In this document: positions 1 through 8,300 of the stretch, piece by piece
Position numbering within the stretch: position 1 is the first letter of the stretch
Layout of the letters: each line of letters begins with the position of its first letter
Source: Ornithobacterium rhinotracheale
GTDB lineage: Bacteria; Bacteroidota; Bacteroidia; Flavobacteriales; Weeksellaceae
Reading direction: 5' to 3'
DNA: 64,000 nucleotides
Assembly: GCF_004088395.1 (NCBI RefSeq)
Contig: NZ_CP035107.1
Coordinates: forward strand, 186,001-250,000
Position numbers and translations under genes: made by a program
Notes under the pieces: model-generated
Told to the model about the DNA's origin: nothing
Seen by the model: only the letters and a program-made list of their open reading frames with translations
Database searches by the model: none

Positions 1-72
1 ACAGGAGGTGGAGCTATGCTAGAAAGCCTTGAGGGAATTAAACTTCCTGGCGTTGCTGCTATGGATGAATAA
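1..72 (+). CDS. pgk: Phosphoglycerate kinase, C-terminal end only
   Basis: Only the last 23 codons and the stop are inside the window. The tail reads TGGGAMLESLEG followed by KLPGVAAMDE. It matches the end of phosphoglycerate kinase, where the glycine-rich TGGGA stretch helps bind the nucleotide phosphates and is followed by LEG-x-x-LPGVAA. The enzyme makes ATP from 1,3-bisphosphoglycerate in glycolysis and acts in the cytoplasm. A strong hairpin follows 32 bases after the stop. The identification rests on this tail alone. Confidence 0.85.
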   Translation, partial: TGGGAMLESLEGIKLPGVAAMDE

Positions 73-103
73 TTTTTTCATAATATAATTTTTAATTTGT
101 TAT

Positions 104-136
104 AAAAATCGCTCTCAATCTGAGAGCGATTTTTTT
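104..136 (+). terminator. Rho-independent terminator of pgk
   Basis: A stem of about 13 bp (AAAATCGCTCTCA paired with TGAGAGCGATTTT, three-base loop) runs into a T tract. It lies just after the pgk stop. Confidence 0.85.
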
Positions 137-155
137 GTGGAATAAAACCAAATAA

Positions 156-189
156 AAAAAGGGCAAAATTATTTGATTTTGCCCTTTTT
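156..189 (-). terminator. Terminator of tyrS
   Basis: The stem AAAAAGGGCAAAAT/ATTTTGCCCTTTTT has a six-base loop and A/T tracts on both sides. It sits 22 bases past the tyrS stop and could work in both directions, as the backstop between the convergent pgk and tyrS genes. Confidence 0.8.
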
Positions 190-210
190 CTGTATGTTGT
201 AGCGAAAAGA

Positions 211-1500
211 TTATTTCACGATGACTACGAAATAATTCTTTTTACCTTTTTGCAATAAAATGTATTTTCCGCTGATTAAATCGTTTTCAGATAATTTGTA
301 ATCTTCCCCGATTTTATCTTTGTTCACAGCAATGGAGTTTTGTTGAAGTGCACGGCGAGCCTCTCCTTTAGATTTCATAAACTCCGTCTTGGTAGAAAGG
401 ATTTCTAATAAATCTTCGTTTAAATCAGCTTGGGTAATTTCCGCTTGTGGCACTCCATCAAAAATGTCCAAAAATGTTTTTTCGTCCAATTTTCTTAGAT
501 TTTCAGAAGTAGCTTTTCCAAAAAGAATTTCAGACGCTTGTACCGCTTTGTCCAATTCCTCTTTTGAATGAACCATTGTAGTCACTTCCTCTGCCAATTT
601 GCGTTGCAATTGTCTTAGGTGTGGGGCCTCTTGGTGCGCTGCAACTAGGCTTTTTATCTCTTGCTCGGTGAGCATTGTAAAGATTTTAATGTATCGATCG
701 GCATCTTCGTCTGAGGTATTTAGCCAGTATTGATAGAATTTATAGGGCGAAGTGCGCTCGGCATCGAGCCAAATGTTTCCGCCTTCGGTTTTTCCAAACT
801 TAGTGCCATCGGCTTTGGTAATGAGTGGGCAAGTGAGTGCGTAGGCTTTTCCTTTCCCAATGCGGCGAATCATCTCCGTTCCAGTGGTGATGTTTCCCCA
901 TTGGTCGGATCCCCCCATTTGTAGCGTACAATTATTTTCTTGGAATAAGTGCAAGAAATCGTAGCCTTGGATCAATTGGTAAGTAAATTCAGTAAAAGAC
1001 ATTCCTTCCGTATTCTCATTAGGATCAAATCTTTTCTTCACCGAATCCTTAGCCATCATATAATTCACAGTGATGTGTTTTCCGATATCTCTTGCAAACG
1101 CAATGAAAGAAAAATCCTTCATCCAGTCGTAGTTATTTACAAGCTCGGCACCATTTGCTTCATTTGTATTAAAGTCCAGAAAACGCTCCAATTGCGAACG
1201 AATCCCTCGGATGTTTGTAGCTAAAGTTTCCTCGTCAAGCAAGTTTCTCTCGGCAGATTTCCCAGAAGGGTCTCCAATCATCCCCGTAGCCCCTCCAAGC
1301 AGTGCATACGGCTTGTGCCCACAAGCTTGAAAATGTTTAAGCATCATGATACTTACTAAATGCCCTATATGTAACGAATCAGCCGTTGGGTCGATCCCCA
1401 CATACGCCGAACGCATTTCTTGCATTAAATGTTCCTCTGTCTCGGGCATCATATCTTGGATCATGCCACGCCATTGCAATTCTTGTATAAAGTTTTTCAT
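211..1500 (-). CDS. tyrS: Tyrosine--tRNA ligase
   Basis: A 429-residue class I aminoacyl-tRNA synthetase that charges tRNA-Tyr in the cytoplasm. The class I signature HIGH is at residues 44-47. The second signature appears as KFGKT, the usual bacterial TyrRS form of KMSKS. The last 60 or so residues look like an S4 RNA-binding domain. The reading frame stays open 22 codons further upstream to a Met at 1566. I chose the ATG at 1500 because a promoter -7 box (TATATTTG on the minus strand, 1523-1530) lies between the two candidates, so the longer form would not be transcribed, and because family members begin with a helix like [12 protein letters not shown]. The gene is a single unit convergent with pgk. 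Confidence 0.96.
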   Translation of the reverse strand: MKNFIQELQWRGMIQDMMPETEEHLMQEMRSAYVGIDPTADSLHIGHLVSIMMLKHFQACGHKPYALLGGATGMIGDPSGKSAERNLLDEETLATNIRGIRSQLERFLDFNTNEANGAELVNNYDWMKDFSFIAFARDIGKHITVNYMMAKDSVKKRFDPNENTEGMSFTEFTYQLIQGYDFLHLFQENNCTLQMGGSDQWGNITTGTEMIRRIGKGKAYALTCPLITKADGTKFGKTEGGNIWLDAERTSPYKFYQYWLNTSDEDADRYIKIFTMLTEQEIKSLVAAHQEAPHLRQLQRKLAEEVTTMVHSKEELDKAVQASEILFGKATSENLRKLDEKTFLDIFDGVPQAEITQADLNEDLLEILSTKTEFMKSKGEARRALQQNSIAVNKDKIGEDYKLSENDLISGKYILLQKGKKNYFVVIVK

Positions 1501-1522
1501 TTCCTTAGTTTGCTTGAAGCCA

Positions 1523-1530
1523 CAAATATA
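1523..1530 (-). promoter_or_regulatory. tyrS promoter, -7 box
   Basis: The minus strand reads TATATTTG, matching the Bacteroidota -7 consensus TAnnTTTG, 22 bases before the chosen tyrS ATG. It decides the start of tyrS. Confidence 0.7.
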
Positions 1531-1701
1531 CAATAATTTAATGTTTAAAGATTGAAATTTAGCCAAGTTTAAAGATTTCGCGAAGCATTGTCTTTTAATC
1601 CTGAAAAAATGTTTAAAAATGGAATTTTATGATTAAGGGCGGTCGGTTCGGTTTTTAAAATTATGACTAAAAACCGATTTTCTGGCATTAAACTTAGATG
1701 A

Positions 1702-1715
1702 TTAAGAAATCTTAA
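1702..1715. promoter_or_regulatory. Palindrome upstream of the PLP-enzyme operon
   Basis: TTAAGA-AA-TCTTAA is a perfect 14-bp palindrome 34 bases upstream of the -7 box at 1749. An imperfect hairpin (CGGTTTTT/AAAAACCG) lies at 1649-1676. Either could be an operator, but AT-rich palindromes also arise by chance here. The rest of 1501-1790 shows nothing else. Confidence 0.3.
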
Positions 1716-1748
1716 CTCGATGTTTTTTAAATGCTTAATTAAATTAAT

Positions 1749-1756
1749 TACCTTTG
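1749..1756 (+). promoter_or_regulatory. Promoter -7 box for the operon starting at 1791
   Basis: TACCTTTG fits TAnnTTTG and lies 34 bases before the ATG, so this transcript should carry a leader of about 27 bases. Confidence 0.65.
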
Positions 1757-1790
1757 CAGGATTACAATTTCTTTTAACTCGCATGTCCTT

Positions 1791-2720
1791 ATGAGCAAAA
1801 ATCCTTTAGTAATTCAAATTCCCGCAGCGTCCATTATGGAGATTCAGTATGAAATTTTGCAGAACCGCCAAGTGTCCTTGCATTTGTTGAGAGAGGACTT
1901 AAACCACCCGCTTATTCAAGGCAATAAGTTCAGAAAATTAAAATATAACTTAATCGAGGCGCATGCGCAGGGGCATCAAACCTTATTGACTTTTGGCGGG
2001 GCTTATTCCAATCACATTCATGCTACGGCAGCGGCGGGCAAGGCGTTTGGGTTTAAAACCATAGGCATCATCCGTGGCGATGAGCTGAAAAACAAGCCGA
2101 GAAATGCTACACTCAAAGAAGCCGAGCAAATGGGCATGAAATTGCATTTTGTGACGCGCAAAGATTATCGCAGAAAAAGCCAAGATTATTTTCTTGATGA
2201 TTTGCACGATTTATTTGGTAATTTCTACCTCGTGCCCGAGGGGGGGACTAATGATTTTGCCATCAAAGGATGCGAGGAAATTCTACACCCTGCCACGCAG
2301 GATTTTGATTACATAGCCTGCGCTATGGGCACTGCGGGCACTTTTACAGGCATCCTCAAATCAAGCCTGCCGCACCAAAAGGTACTGGGCTTCCCCGCGC
2401 TAAGGGATTACGAATTTTTGCTAGAAACGGTAAAAAAATACACTCAGCATACAAATTATGAAATTATTAACGCATTTCACTTCGGCGGATTTGGGAAATT
2501 TAATCAGGATTTAATTAGTTTTGTCAACGATTTTAAAGAAACTCAAAATATCCAGCTTGAACCTCTCTACACTGGCAAAATGCTGTTTGGAATCCTAAGC
2601 CTCGTGCAAGAGGGCTACTTTGCGCCAGAGAGCAAAATTTTGGCCGTGCATACAGGTGGCTTGCAAGGGATTAAAGGTTTCAACGAAAGATTTAAAAATA
2701 AATATAACATAGATTTTTAA
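1791..2720 (+). CDS. ACC deaminase / D-cysteine desulfhydrase family PLP enzyme
   Basis: A 309-residue fold-type II PLP enzyme. The motif GNKFRK gives the likely Schiff-base lysine (Lys46). TFGGAYSNH (residues 67-75) is the substrate-binding loop that carries the Ser-Asn-His of this family. AMGTAGTFTG is the phosphate-cradling loop. The family includes 1-aminocyclopropane-1-carboxylate deaminase and D-cysteine desulfhydrase; sequence reading alone cannot separate them, and D-cysteine or a related D-amino acid is the more likely substrate in an animal-associated bacterium (inference). The next gene starts 9 bases after the stop, so the two are cotranscribed. No signal peptide; cytoplasmic. Confidence 0.88.
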   Translation: MSKNPLVIQIPAASIMEIQYEILQNRQVSLHLLREDLNHPLIQGNKFRKLKYNLIEAHAQGHQTLLTFGGAYSNHIHATAAAGKAFGFKTIGIIRGDELKNKPRNATLKEAEQMGMKLHFVTRKDYRRKSQDYFLDDLHDLFGNFYLVPEGGTNDFAIKGCEEILHPATQDFDYIACAMGTAGTFTGILKSSLPHQKVLGFPALRDYEFLLETVKKYTQHTNYEIINAFHFGGFGKFNQDLISFVNDFKETQNIQLEPLYTGKMLFGILSLVQEGYFAPESKILAVHTGGLQGIKGFNERFKNKYNIDF

Positions 2721-2729
2721 ACCCAAAAT

Positions 2730-3815
2730 ATGAAAAAACTTTTTGTAGCGCTCACCCTTGCGGCACTCTCAGCCACAGGCTTTGCACAAGACCGCGATGT
2801 GGAATATGTGAAAAAATATGCACTCCTAGCCGTGCAGGAAATGGACCAATACAAAATCCCTGCAAGCATCACCCTAGCACAGGGCATCATCGAGACGGCG
2901 GGCGGCCAATCTCGCTTAGCGGAACAAGCCTTTAACCATTTTGGAATTAAGTGCAAGGAAAACTGGACGGGCGGAAAAATCTACCACGATGATGATGCGC
3001 GTGGTGAATGTTTTAGAAAATATGAAAAGGTGGAAGATAGCTACCGCGACCACTCTAAATTTCTGGCAGAGCGCCCTTATTACAAAAAGCTCTTTGACCT
3101 CGCCCTCACCGATTACCGCGGCTGGGCGCACGGGCTTAGAAAGGCTGGATATGCTACCAATCCGCGCTATGCTCAAATGCTTATTTCAAAAATTGAAAAG
3201 CTAAATCTTGATGCATTTGACAAATTATCGCCCAACGAAGAGGAGGTGTACACTCAGCTCGTCTCCCTGTATGGCAATGCTGATAAATCCGCTATGCTAG
3301 GCCTTAACGATGTGGTAAAAGAGCCTATAAAAGAAATCAAAATCGCCCATAATGAGCCTAAGCCTAGTCAAGAAGCTCAGCGCGAAAAGCAAAAAGTGCA
3401 ACAATTAGCTGAAAGAAAAAATACCCCAGCGGCACCAAAAGTGCAAAAAGCTAAATTAAATAAAAGCCGAATTAAACGCCACGCCAATCGCAAAGAATAC
3501 ATCGTGGTGAATAGTGGCGAAACCATCTTCCAAATCGCAAAAGCCTATAATATAAGCGAAAGAAGATTGCTAAAATATAATGACCTAACTGCGCCTAATA
3601 AATTAAGAACAGGGCAAAACCTATTCCTAGCAAGCAAAAGAAACCGCGGTATGCAAGAAACCTACCGTGTACAAAAAGGCGATGATATGTACCTCATCTC
3701 TCAAAAAATGGGAATTAAACTCAAAAGCCTCTACCGCAGAAATAGAATGGAGCAAGGCCAAGAGCCACAAGTGGGCGAAATCCTATACCTGAGAGGAAGA
3801 AAACCTAGAAATTAA
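2730..3815 (+). CDS. Secreted N-acetylglucosaminidase with two LysM domains
   Basis: A 361-residue peptidoglycan hydrolase. Residues 1-19 are a signal peptide ([19 protein letters not shown]). Residues about 25-160 are a glucosaminidase domain of the FlgJ/lysozyme-like type, with the catalytic Glu in [10 protein letters not shown] (Glu55) and the typical NHFGIKC stretch after it. A lysine- and glutamine-rich linker (about 200-250) leads to two LysM peptidoglycan-binding repeats (about 257-300 and 312-354). Role: trimming of cell-wall glycan in the periplasm, probably during growth or division. It lies 9 bases after the PLP-enzyme gene and 5 bases before hemL, so the three form one operon without an obvious shared pathway. 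Confidence 0.92.
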   Translation: MKKLFVALTLAALSATGFAQDRDVEYVKKYALLAVQEMDQYKIPASITLAQGIIETAGGQSRLAEQAFNHFGIKCKENWTGGKIYHDDDARGECFRKYEKVEDSYRDHSKFLAERPYYKKLFDLALTDYRGWAHGLRKAGYATNPRYAQMLISKIEKLNLDAFDKLSPNEEEVYTQLVSLYGNADKSAMLGLNDVVKEPIKEIKIAHNEPKPSQEAQREKQKVQQLAERKNTPAAPKVQKAKLNKSRIKRHANRKEYIVVNSGETIFQIAKAYNISERRLLKYNDLTAPNKLRTGQNLFLASKRNRGMQETYRVQKGDDMYLISQKMGIKLKSLYRRNRMEQGQEPQVGEILYLRGRKPRN

Positions 3816-3820
3816 GAATA

Positions 3821-5101
3821 ATGAGATATCAACGAAGCAGTGCATTATTCAAAGAAGCACAACAAGTATTACCCGGTGGCGTAAACTCCCCCGCAAGAGC
3901 CTTTAAATCTGTAGGCGGAACACCCGTATTCATAGAAAGTGCAAAAGGCGCCTACCTCTACGATGTAGATGGAAACGATTATGTAGATTTAATCAACTCT
4001 TGGGGGCCTATGATTCTAGGGCACGCACACCCAGTGGTAACCCAAGCCATCATTGAGCAAACAGAAAAAGGAACCTCCTTTGGCGCTCCCACCGAATTAG
4101 AAATAGAAATTGCCGATTTGGTGGTAAACAATGTCCCAAATTTAGATAAAATACGCTTTGTAAACTCCGGAACCGAGGCCTGTATGAGTGCCATACGCCT
4201 TGCCAGAGGATACACCAATCGCGAAAAAATCATCAAATTCGAAGGCTGCTACCACGGGCATTCCGATAGTTTTTTAATTGAAGCTGGAAGCGGACTAGCC
4301 ACTTTTGGGAAACCCAATAGCCCTGGCGTTACGCAAGGCACCGCAAAAGACACCCTATTGGCCACCTACAACGACATTGAAAGCGTAAAAAACATTTTCA
4401 ATGAAAATCAAGGGCAAATTGCAGCCGTAATCATAGAACCCGTAGCAGGCAATATGGGCTGCGTGCCTCCGCGCGAAAACTTTTTAGAAGAGCTCCGCAC
4501 CCTATGCACACAGAATGGCGCCCTTTTAATCTTTGATGAAGTAATGACAGGTTTTCGCCTAGATTTTGGCGGTGCGCAAAAACTCTTCAACATTGATGCA
4601 GACATCGTAACTTATGGTAAAGTAATCGGAGGGGGCTTGCCAGTAGGTGCCTTTGCGGGGCGTAAAGAAATTATGGATTATTTAGCACCGCTAGGTCCTG
4701 TGTATCAGGCGGGAACTCTCTCGGGGAATCCACTCGCTATGCGAGGAGGGCTCACCACACTTGAACTTTTGATTAAATCCCCTGAAAATTATGACAAGCT
4801 AGAAGCAACTAGCCTTAAAATTGCTGAGGGAATTAATAAAATTTTAATTGAAAAAGGCATTGCGCACACCATTAATATGGTAGGCTCTATGATGACTCTC
4901 TTCTTCTCAGAGGAGGAAATTGTGAACTTTGAGACGGCAAAAACCGCGCACAACGAAAATTTTTCAAAATTTTTTCACTATATGTTGAAAAAAGGTGTAT
5001 ATTTGCCTCCGAGTTCATTTGAATCTTGGTTCATAGGAATGGCCATAGGGGAGAAAGAGATTGATAGAATTCTCTCCGCCGTTCAATCCTTTGAACTATA
5101 A
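3821..5101 (+). CDS. hemL: Glutamate-1-semialdehyde 2,1-aminomutase
   Basis: A 426-residue class III PLP aminotransferase that converts glutamate-1-semialdehyde to 5-aminolevulinate, the last step of the C5 route into haem. The PLP lysine is Lys267 in [27 protein letters not shown] (238-246) contains the conserved Asp that binds the pyridine nitrogen. Length and motif order are normal for the family. It is the last gene of the operon that starts at 1791 and runs into tRNA-Ala 11 bases after its stop. The haem link fits the ferrochelatase gene at 23.5 kb. Confidence 0.96.
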   Translation: MRYQRSSALFKEAQQVLPGGVNSPARAFKSVGGTPVFIESAKGAYLYDVDGNDYVDLINSWGPMILGHAHPVVTQAIIEQTEKGTSFGAPTELEIEIADLVVNNVPNLDKIRFVNSGTEACMSAIRLARGYTNREKIIKFEGCYHGHSDSFLIEAGSGLATFGKPNSPGVTQGTAKDTLLATYNDIESVKNIFNENQGQIAAVIIEPVAGNMGCVPPRENFLEELRTLCTQNGALLIFDEVMTGFRLDFGGAQKLFNIDADIVTYGKVIGGGLPVGAFAGRKEIMDYLAPLGPVYQAGTLSGNPLAMRGGLTTLELLIKSPENYDKLEATSLKIAEGINKILIEKGIAHTINMVGSMMTLFFSEEEIVNFETAKTAHNENFSKFFHYMLKKGVYLPPSSFESWFIGMAIGEKEIDRILSAVQSFEL

Positions 5102-5110
5102 GGCAAAAAG

Positions 5111-5189
<79 letters not shown>

Positions 5190-5196
5190 CAAAAAG

Positions 5197-5236
5197 AGCC
5201 ACTTCTTGCTATTTAGCGGAGTGGCTTTGTTTTTTC
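5197..5236 (+). terminator. Terminator after tRNA-Ala
   Basis: The stem AGCCACTTC/GGAGTGGCT (one G-U pair) is followed by TTGTTTTTT. It ends the hemL/tRNA-Ala transcript. Confidence 0.75.
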
Positions 5237-5284
5237 GCCCGAAAGGGCAATGCTTTTTTATTTTTTATAGGTTAGGTTTATAAG

Positions 5285-5316
5285 AAAATCCCTCAAGTGT
5301 TTTTGAGGGATTTTTG
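5285..5316 (-). terminator. Terminator of the alpha-2-macroglobulin-like gene
   Basis: The stem AAAATCCCTCAA/TTGAGGGATTTT is a 12-bp perfect pairing with a six-base loop and A/T tracts on both sides. It lies 29 bases beyond the stop of the minus-strand gene. Confidence 0.8.
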
Positions 5317-5344
5317 ATTTTGCGACAATTCGGGTGCTTAGCGA

Positions 5345-8300
5345 TTAATCTTCTACTTGGATTCTCTGGCTTTCGGACCTTGATAAAAAGCCCGGGGCGT
5401 AGAAGCTCTGAACCTCTGAATACCCATTTGAGAAGTCTCCTGCATTATTTACCAGCATTTCATACTCGATGATATGGAAGCCCTTGCCTAATCGGTCGAT
5501 GAAGAAGTGCGTGGCGATATCTTTGGTACTTTGGTAATAAACTAAACCAGAAACCCATTGATAGCCTGAGATTTGCTTCACGGGCTCTAATCCAGCTGCG
5601 CGCATATCTTTTAAATGCACAAATTCCATCTCGCGGTCGGCCTGAATTTTTAATCTCACTAGCACAATATCTCCTATTTTAAGCGGTGTTTTTGCACTGA
5701 TGGGGGTGAGTTTCTCATTATCATTCATACTTGAACGCTTGTACATTTCCTTCTGCACGGACAGGCCTGTTTGGGTGCCTTTTACCTTATCTATATTTTC
5801 TAAATATTGATAGTACAGAGAGCCAAATGCAGTGCCTGCGGTTTCTTTTTTCAGCTCTATTTCACCTAGATTTGGGGTAATTTCGCTAGGTTGCCAAGTT
5901 TGGGTATACACGCCTCCAATTTCATCAGCTGCGCTGGGTTGCCACGGCTTGCCTCCGATTTGTACTTTCACCTCGGTATCTTCATTCATCAGATTTTGGC
6001 CTATGTTTAGCAAAGCGCTTACTGCGGCTGCGGTATTTTTATTATTATCCCACTGATTGGTTTCTTTATTTTTAAGCAACCAGATTTTCATTAAATCTAC
6101 GCTCTCTTGGTCGCCACTCACTTGGTCAAAAGCTCTGATTAAAAGGGCTTGGCGCTCAATATCTGAATAGAACCAAGAGCTAAATTTTTCGTTCCAATAC
6201 ATTCCCATCTCTGGGGAAATTGTGGCGCGCTCTTTAATAAAGTGAAGAACTTTCTGCGCCTCCGCTTTTCGGTTATAGCTATTTAAGGTTAAGGCCAAAA
6301 TACCCTTCCCTCTGATGGTATAATTATTCATATGGTGGAAAGATTCGCGCAATACATAATCATTGATTTGGCTTAATTCTTGGCTAAATGGGTGCTCTTT
6401 AACAAAGAACGAGCGGCCGTATAGGAATCTCACCACTCTATCAATCAAGTAGCTTCTCTCAAATGGATTTTTGGTTTCCCTCCACTCTTTCAGGATTTGG
6501 CCATCTAGATAATTTACCAAGCCAGCTACAATTTTTTTAGTTTTGGCTTTAAAAGCTGGGTGGTCTTGCAGGAATTCGCCTAGATTTTGCAGCACATAAA
6601 CGGACTCGTACAAGTTTTCCTTTCCGTCCTTAAACCAAGGGAAGGCACCATTATTCAGCTGCATAGCTTCTAGCTGAGCAAGGTAGCGATTGATGTTTAA
6701 TTCTGCTTGATTTTTATTAAAATAATTTGACAATTTAAGCATTCTTTCTTTCTCATTCTTAGCATCTAGCACCCACGGTGTGGCTTGAAGTGCTAAGTTT
6801 TTATACTCGCTATTTTGCGCAAGTGGCGACTCAAATTTATGCTGCTCTCGGTAGGATTTCCAGAGATTTTCAAAGGCTGGATTATCCTGCATAATTTGGT
6901 AGCTCATTGCATTTGAGATAAAGGCATTCAGCACATTATCAGTGGTTTTAAAATCAGGATTATCCAAATACGGCAAGGAGAGAACAGCAAACCAAGTGGG
7001 GTTTTTAGTAATTTCAAATTTCATAAAAATATTGTCTCTTGTCTTTGAATTTGGCTCCACATTTGGCATCACAAAGCGCTTGCTTTGCCCTCTGTTCACA
7101 TACACGGGCATTGTCTGCGTAACCAAAACTTGGTTGCTCAAAATTGGCAACATATTTTCCACGCCATCTTGGTGCTTTTGCCCCTTGGCAAAAATTCGGT
7201 ATAGCACGGCAGGCTCTCCCGCAGGCACTTTAATTTTCCAAGTTACCACTTGGCTAGCTTGGGCAGGGATATTTACTGCTTGCGCTTTATTTTTCAGTTT
7301 AAATTCCTTGTCAAACGGCTTATTATTAGCTGGGTTAATTAAATCTAAATGCACCTGCGCACTAATGGACTGATTGCTAAGATTATCAATTCGTGTTCGG
7401 AGATACACCTCATCTCCCACACGCAAGAATCTTGGCATATTGGGGTTTAGCATTAATTCTTTTTGAGTTTTAATAGAACTTTGCCAATAGCCAAAATCAA
7501 AATCCTCCGTCTGTGCCAGCGCTTGGAAATTCCAAGTGGTGAGGCTCTCTGGAGCGGTAAACTCCACCCAAAAATTGCCTTGGGCATCGGTTTTTAAATC
7601 TGGGTAGAAAAAGGCGGTTTCGTTTAAATTTTTTCGGATAGATAGATTTTCTTTTGGCTCGTTGTCTTTAAAATTTCTTGGGTTATTCCCTATAACTACT
7701 CTTTCTTCTTTTAAGGCTGATTTTAGGGCAGATAAATCTACAGCCTTTGCAACACCTTCAAGCGATCCCGTAAAAGCTGCTCGTTTTTGTCTGCCAAAGC
7801 CTACCACTATGTCATAATTTGTGGAGCTTAAATTTAAACCAAAAAGATTTAACGATAATGGGAAATTGTATTCTTTAAATTTAATGTCTTCAGTCTCTGG
7901 AATTGTACTAAAGAATTTTAAAATATTATTGTATGCCGTGTGATAATTATAGTTTGAACGATATGGGAAAAAGTTGATGTTGTTTTTTCTATAAATAGCA
8001 TTGAGCGAAGCGTCGTACATAGTTGCCAAAACTTCGGATTCTGCCGTTTTTCCATTTTTTCTAAGCACTTTAAACTTCCATTTTTCGCCTTTTCCTGGCT
8101 CTAGTAGCGAGCGGAAGGTTTCGGTTGTGATTTCTAATTTTTTATTATTAAAAGGAACTAAAATGGTGAAATTTTCGCTTTGGGTATAGTTGAATTTTTC
8201 ATACGAAAGGCTCAAGGAAATATTGCCACGATATTCCTCTTTGATTGGGATTTCGTAGCGAATAAGTTTGCCATACACAGGCACAAATTCTCTTTTGATT

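Noticed and set aside
949-1224. A 91-codon plus-strand frame inside tyrS
   Set aside because: Antisense shadow; tyrS motifs are intact on the minus strand.
1569-1784. A 71-codon minus-strand frame between tyrS and the PLP-enzyme gene
   Set aside because: It covers the promoter regions of both neighbours, has low-complexity composition and no plausible start context or domain.
3830-3856. A 15-base match in hemL (AGTGCATTATTCAAA) to the left end of the MITE-like element
   Set aside because: It lies in conserved coding sequence (SALFKEA) without the rest of the terminal repeat or a partner end; taken as chance.
5237-5252. A short GCCC-GAAA-GGGC hairpin after the tRNA-Ala terminator
   Set aside because: Only four base pairs with no T tract of its own; not called as a separate feature.
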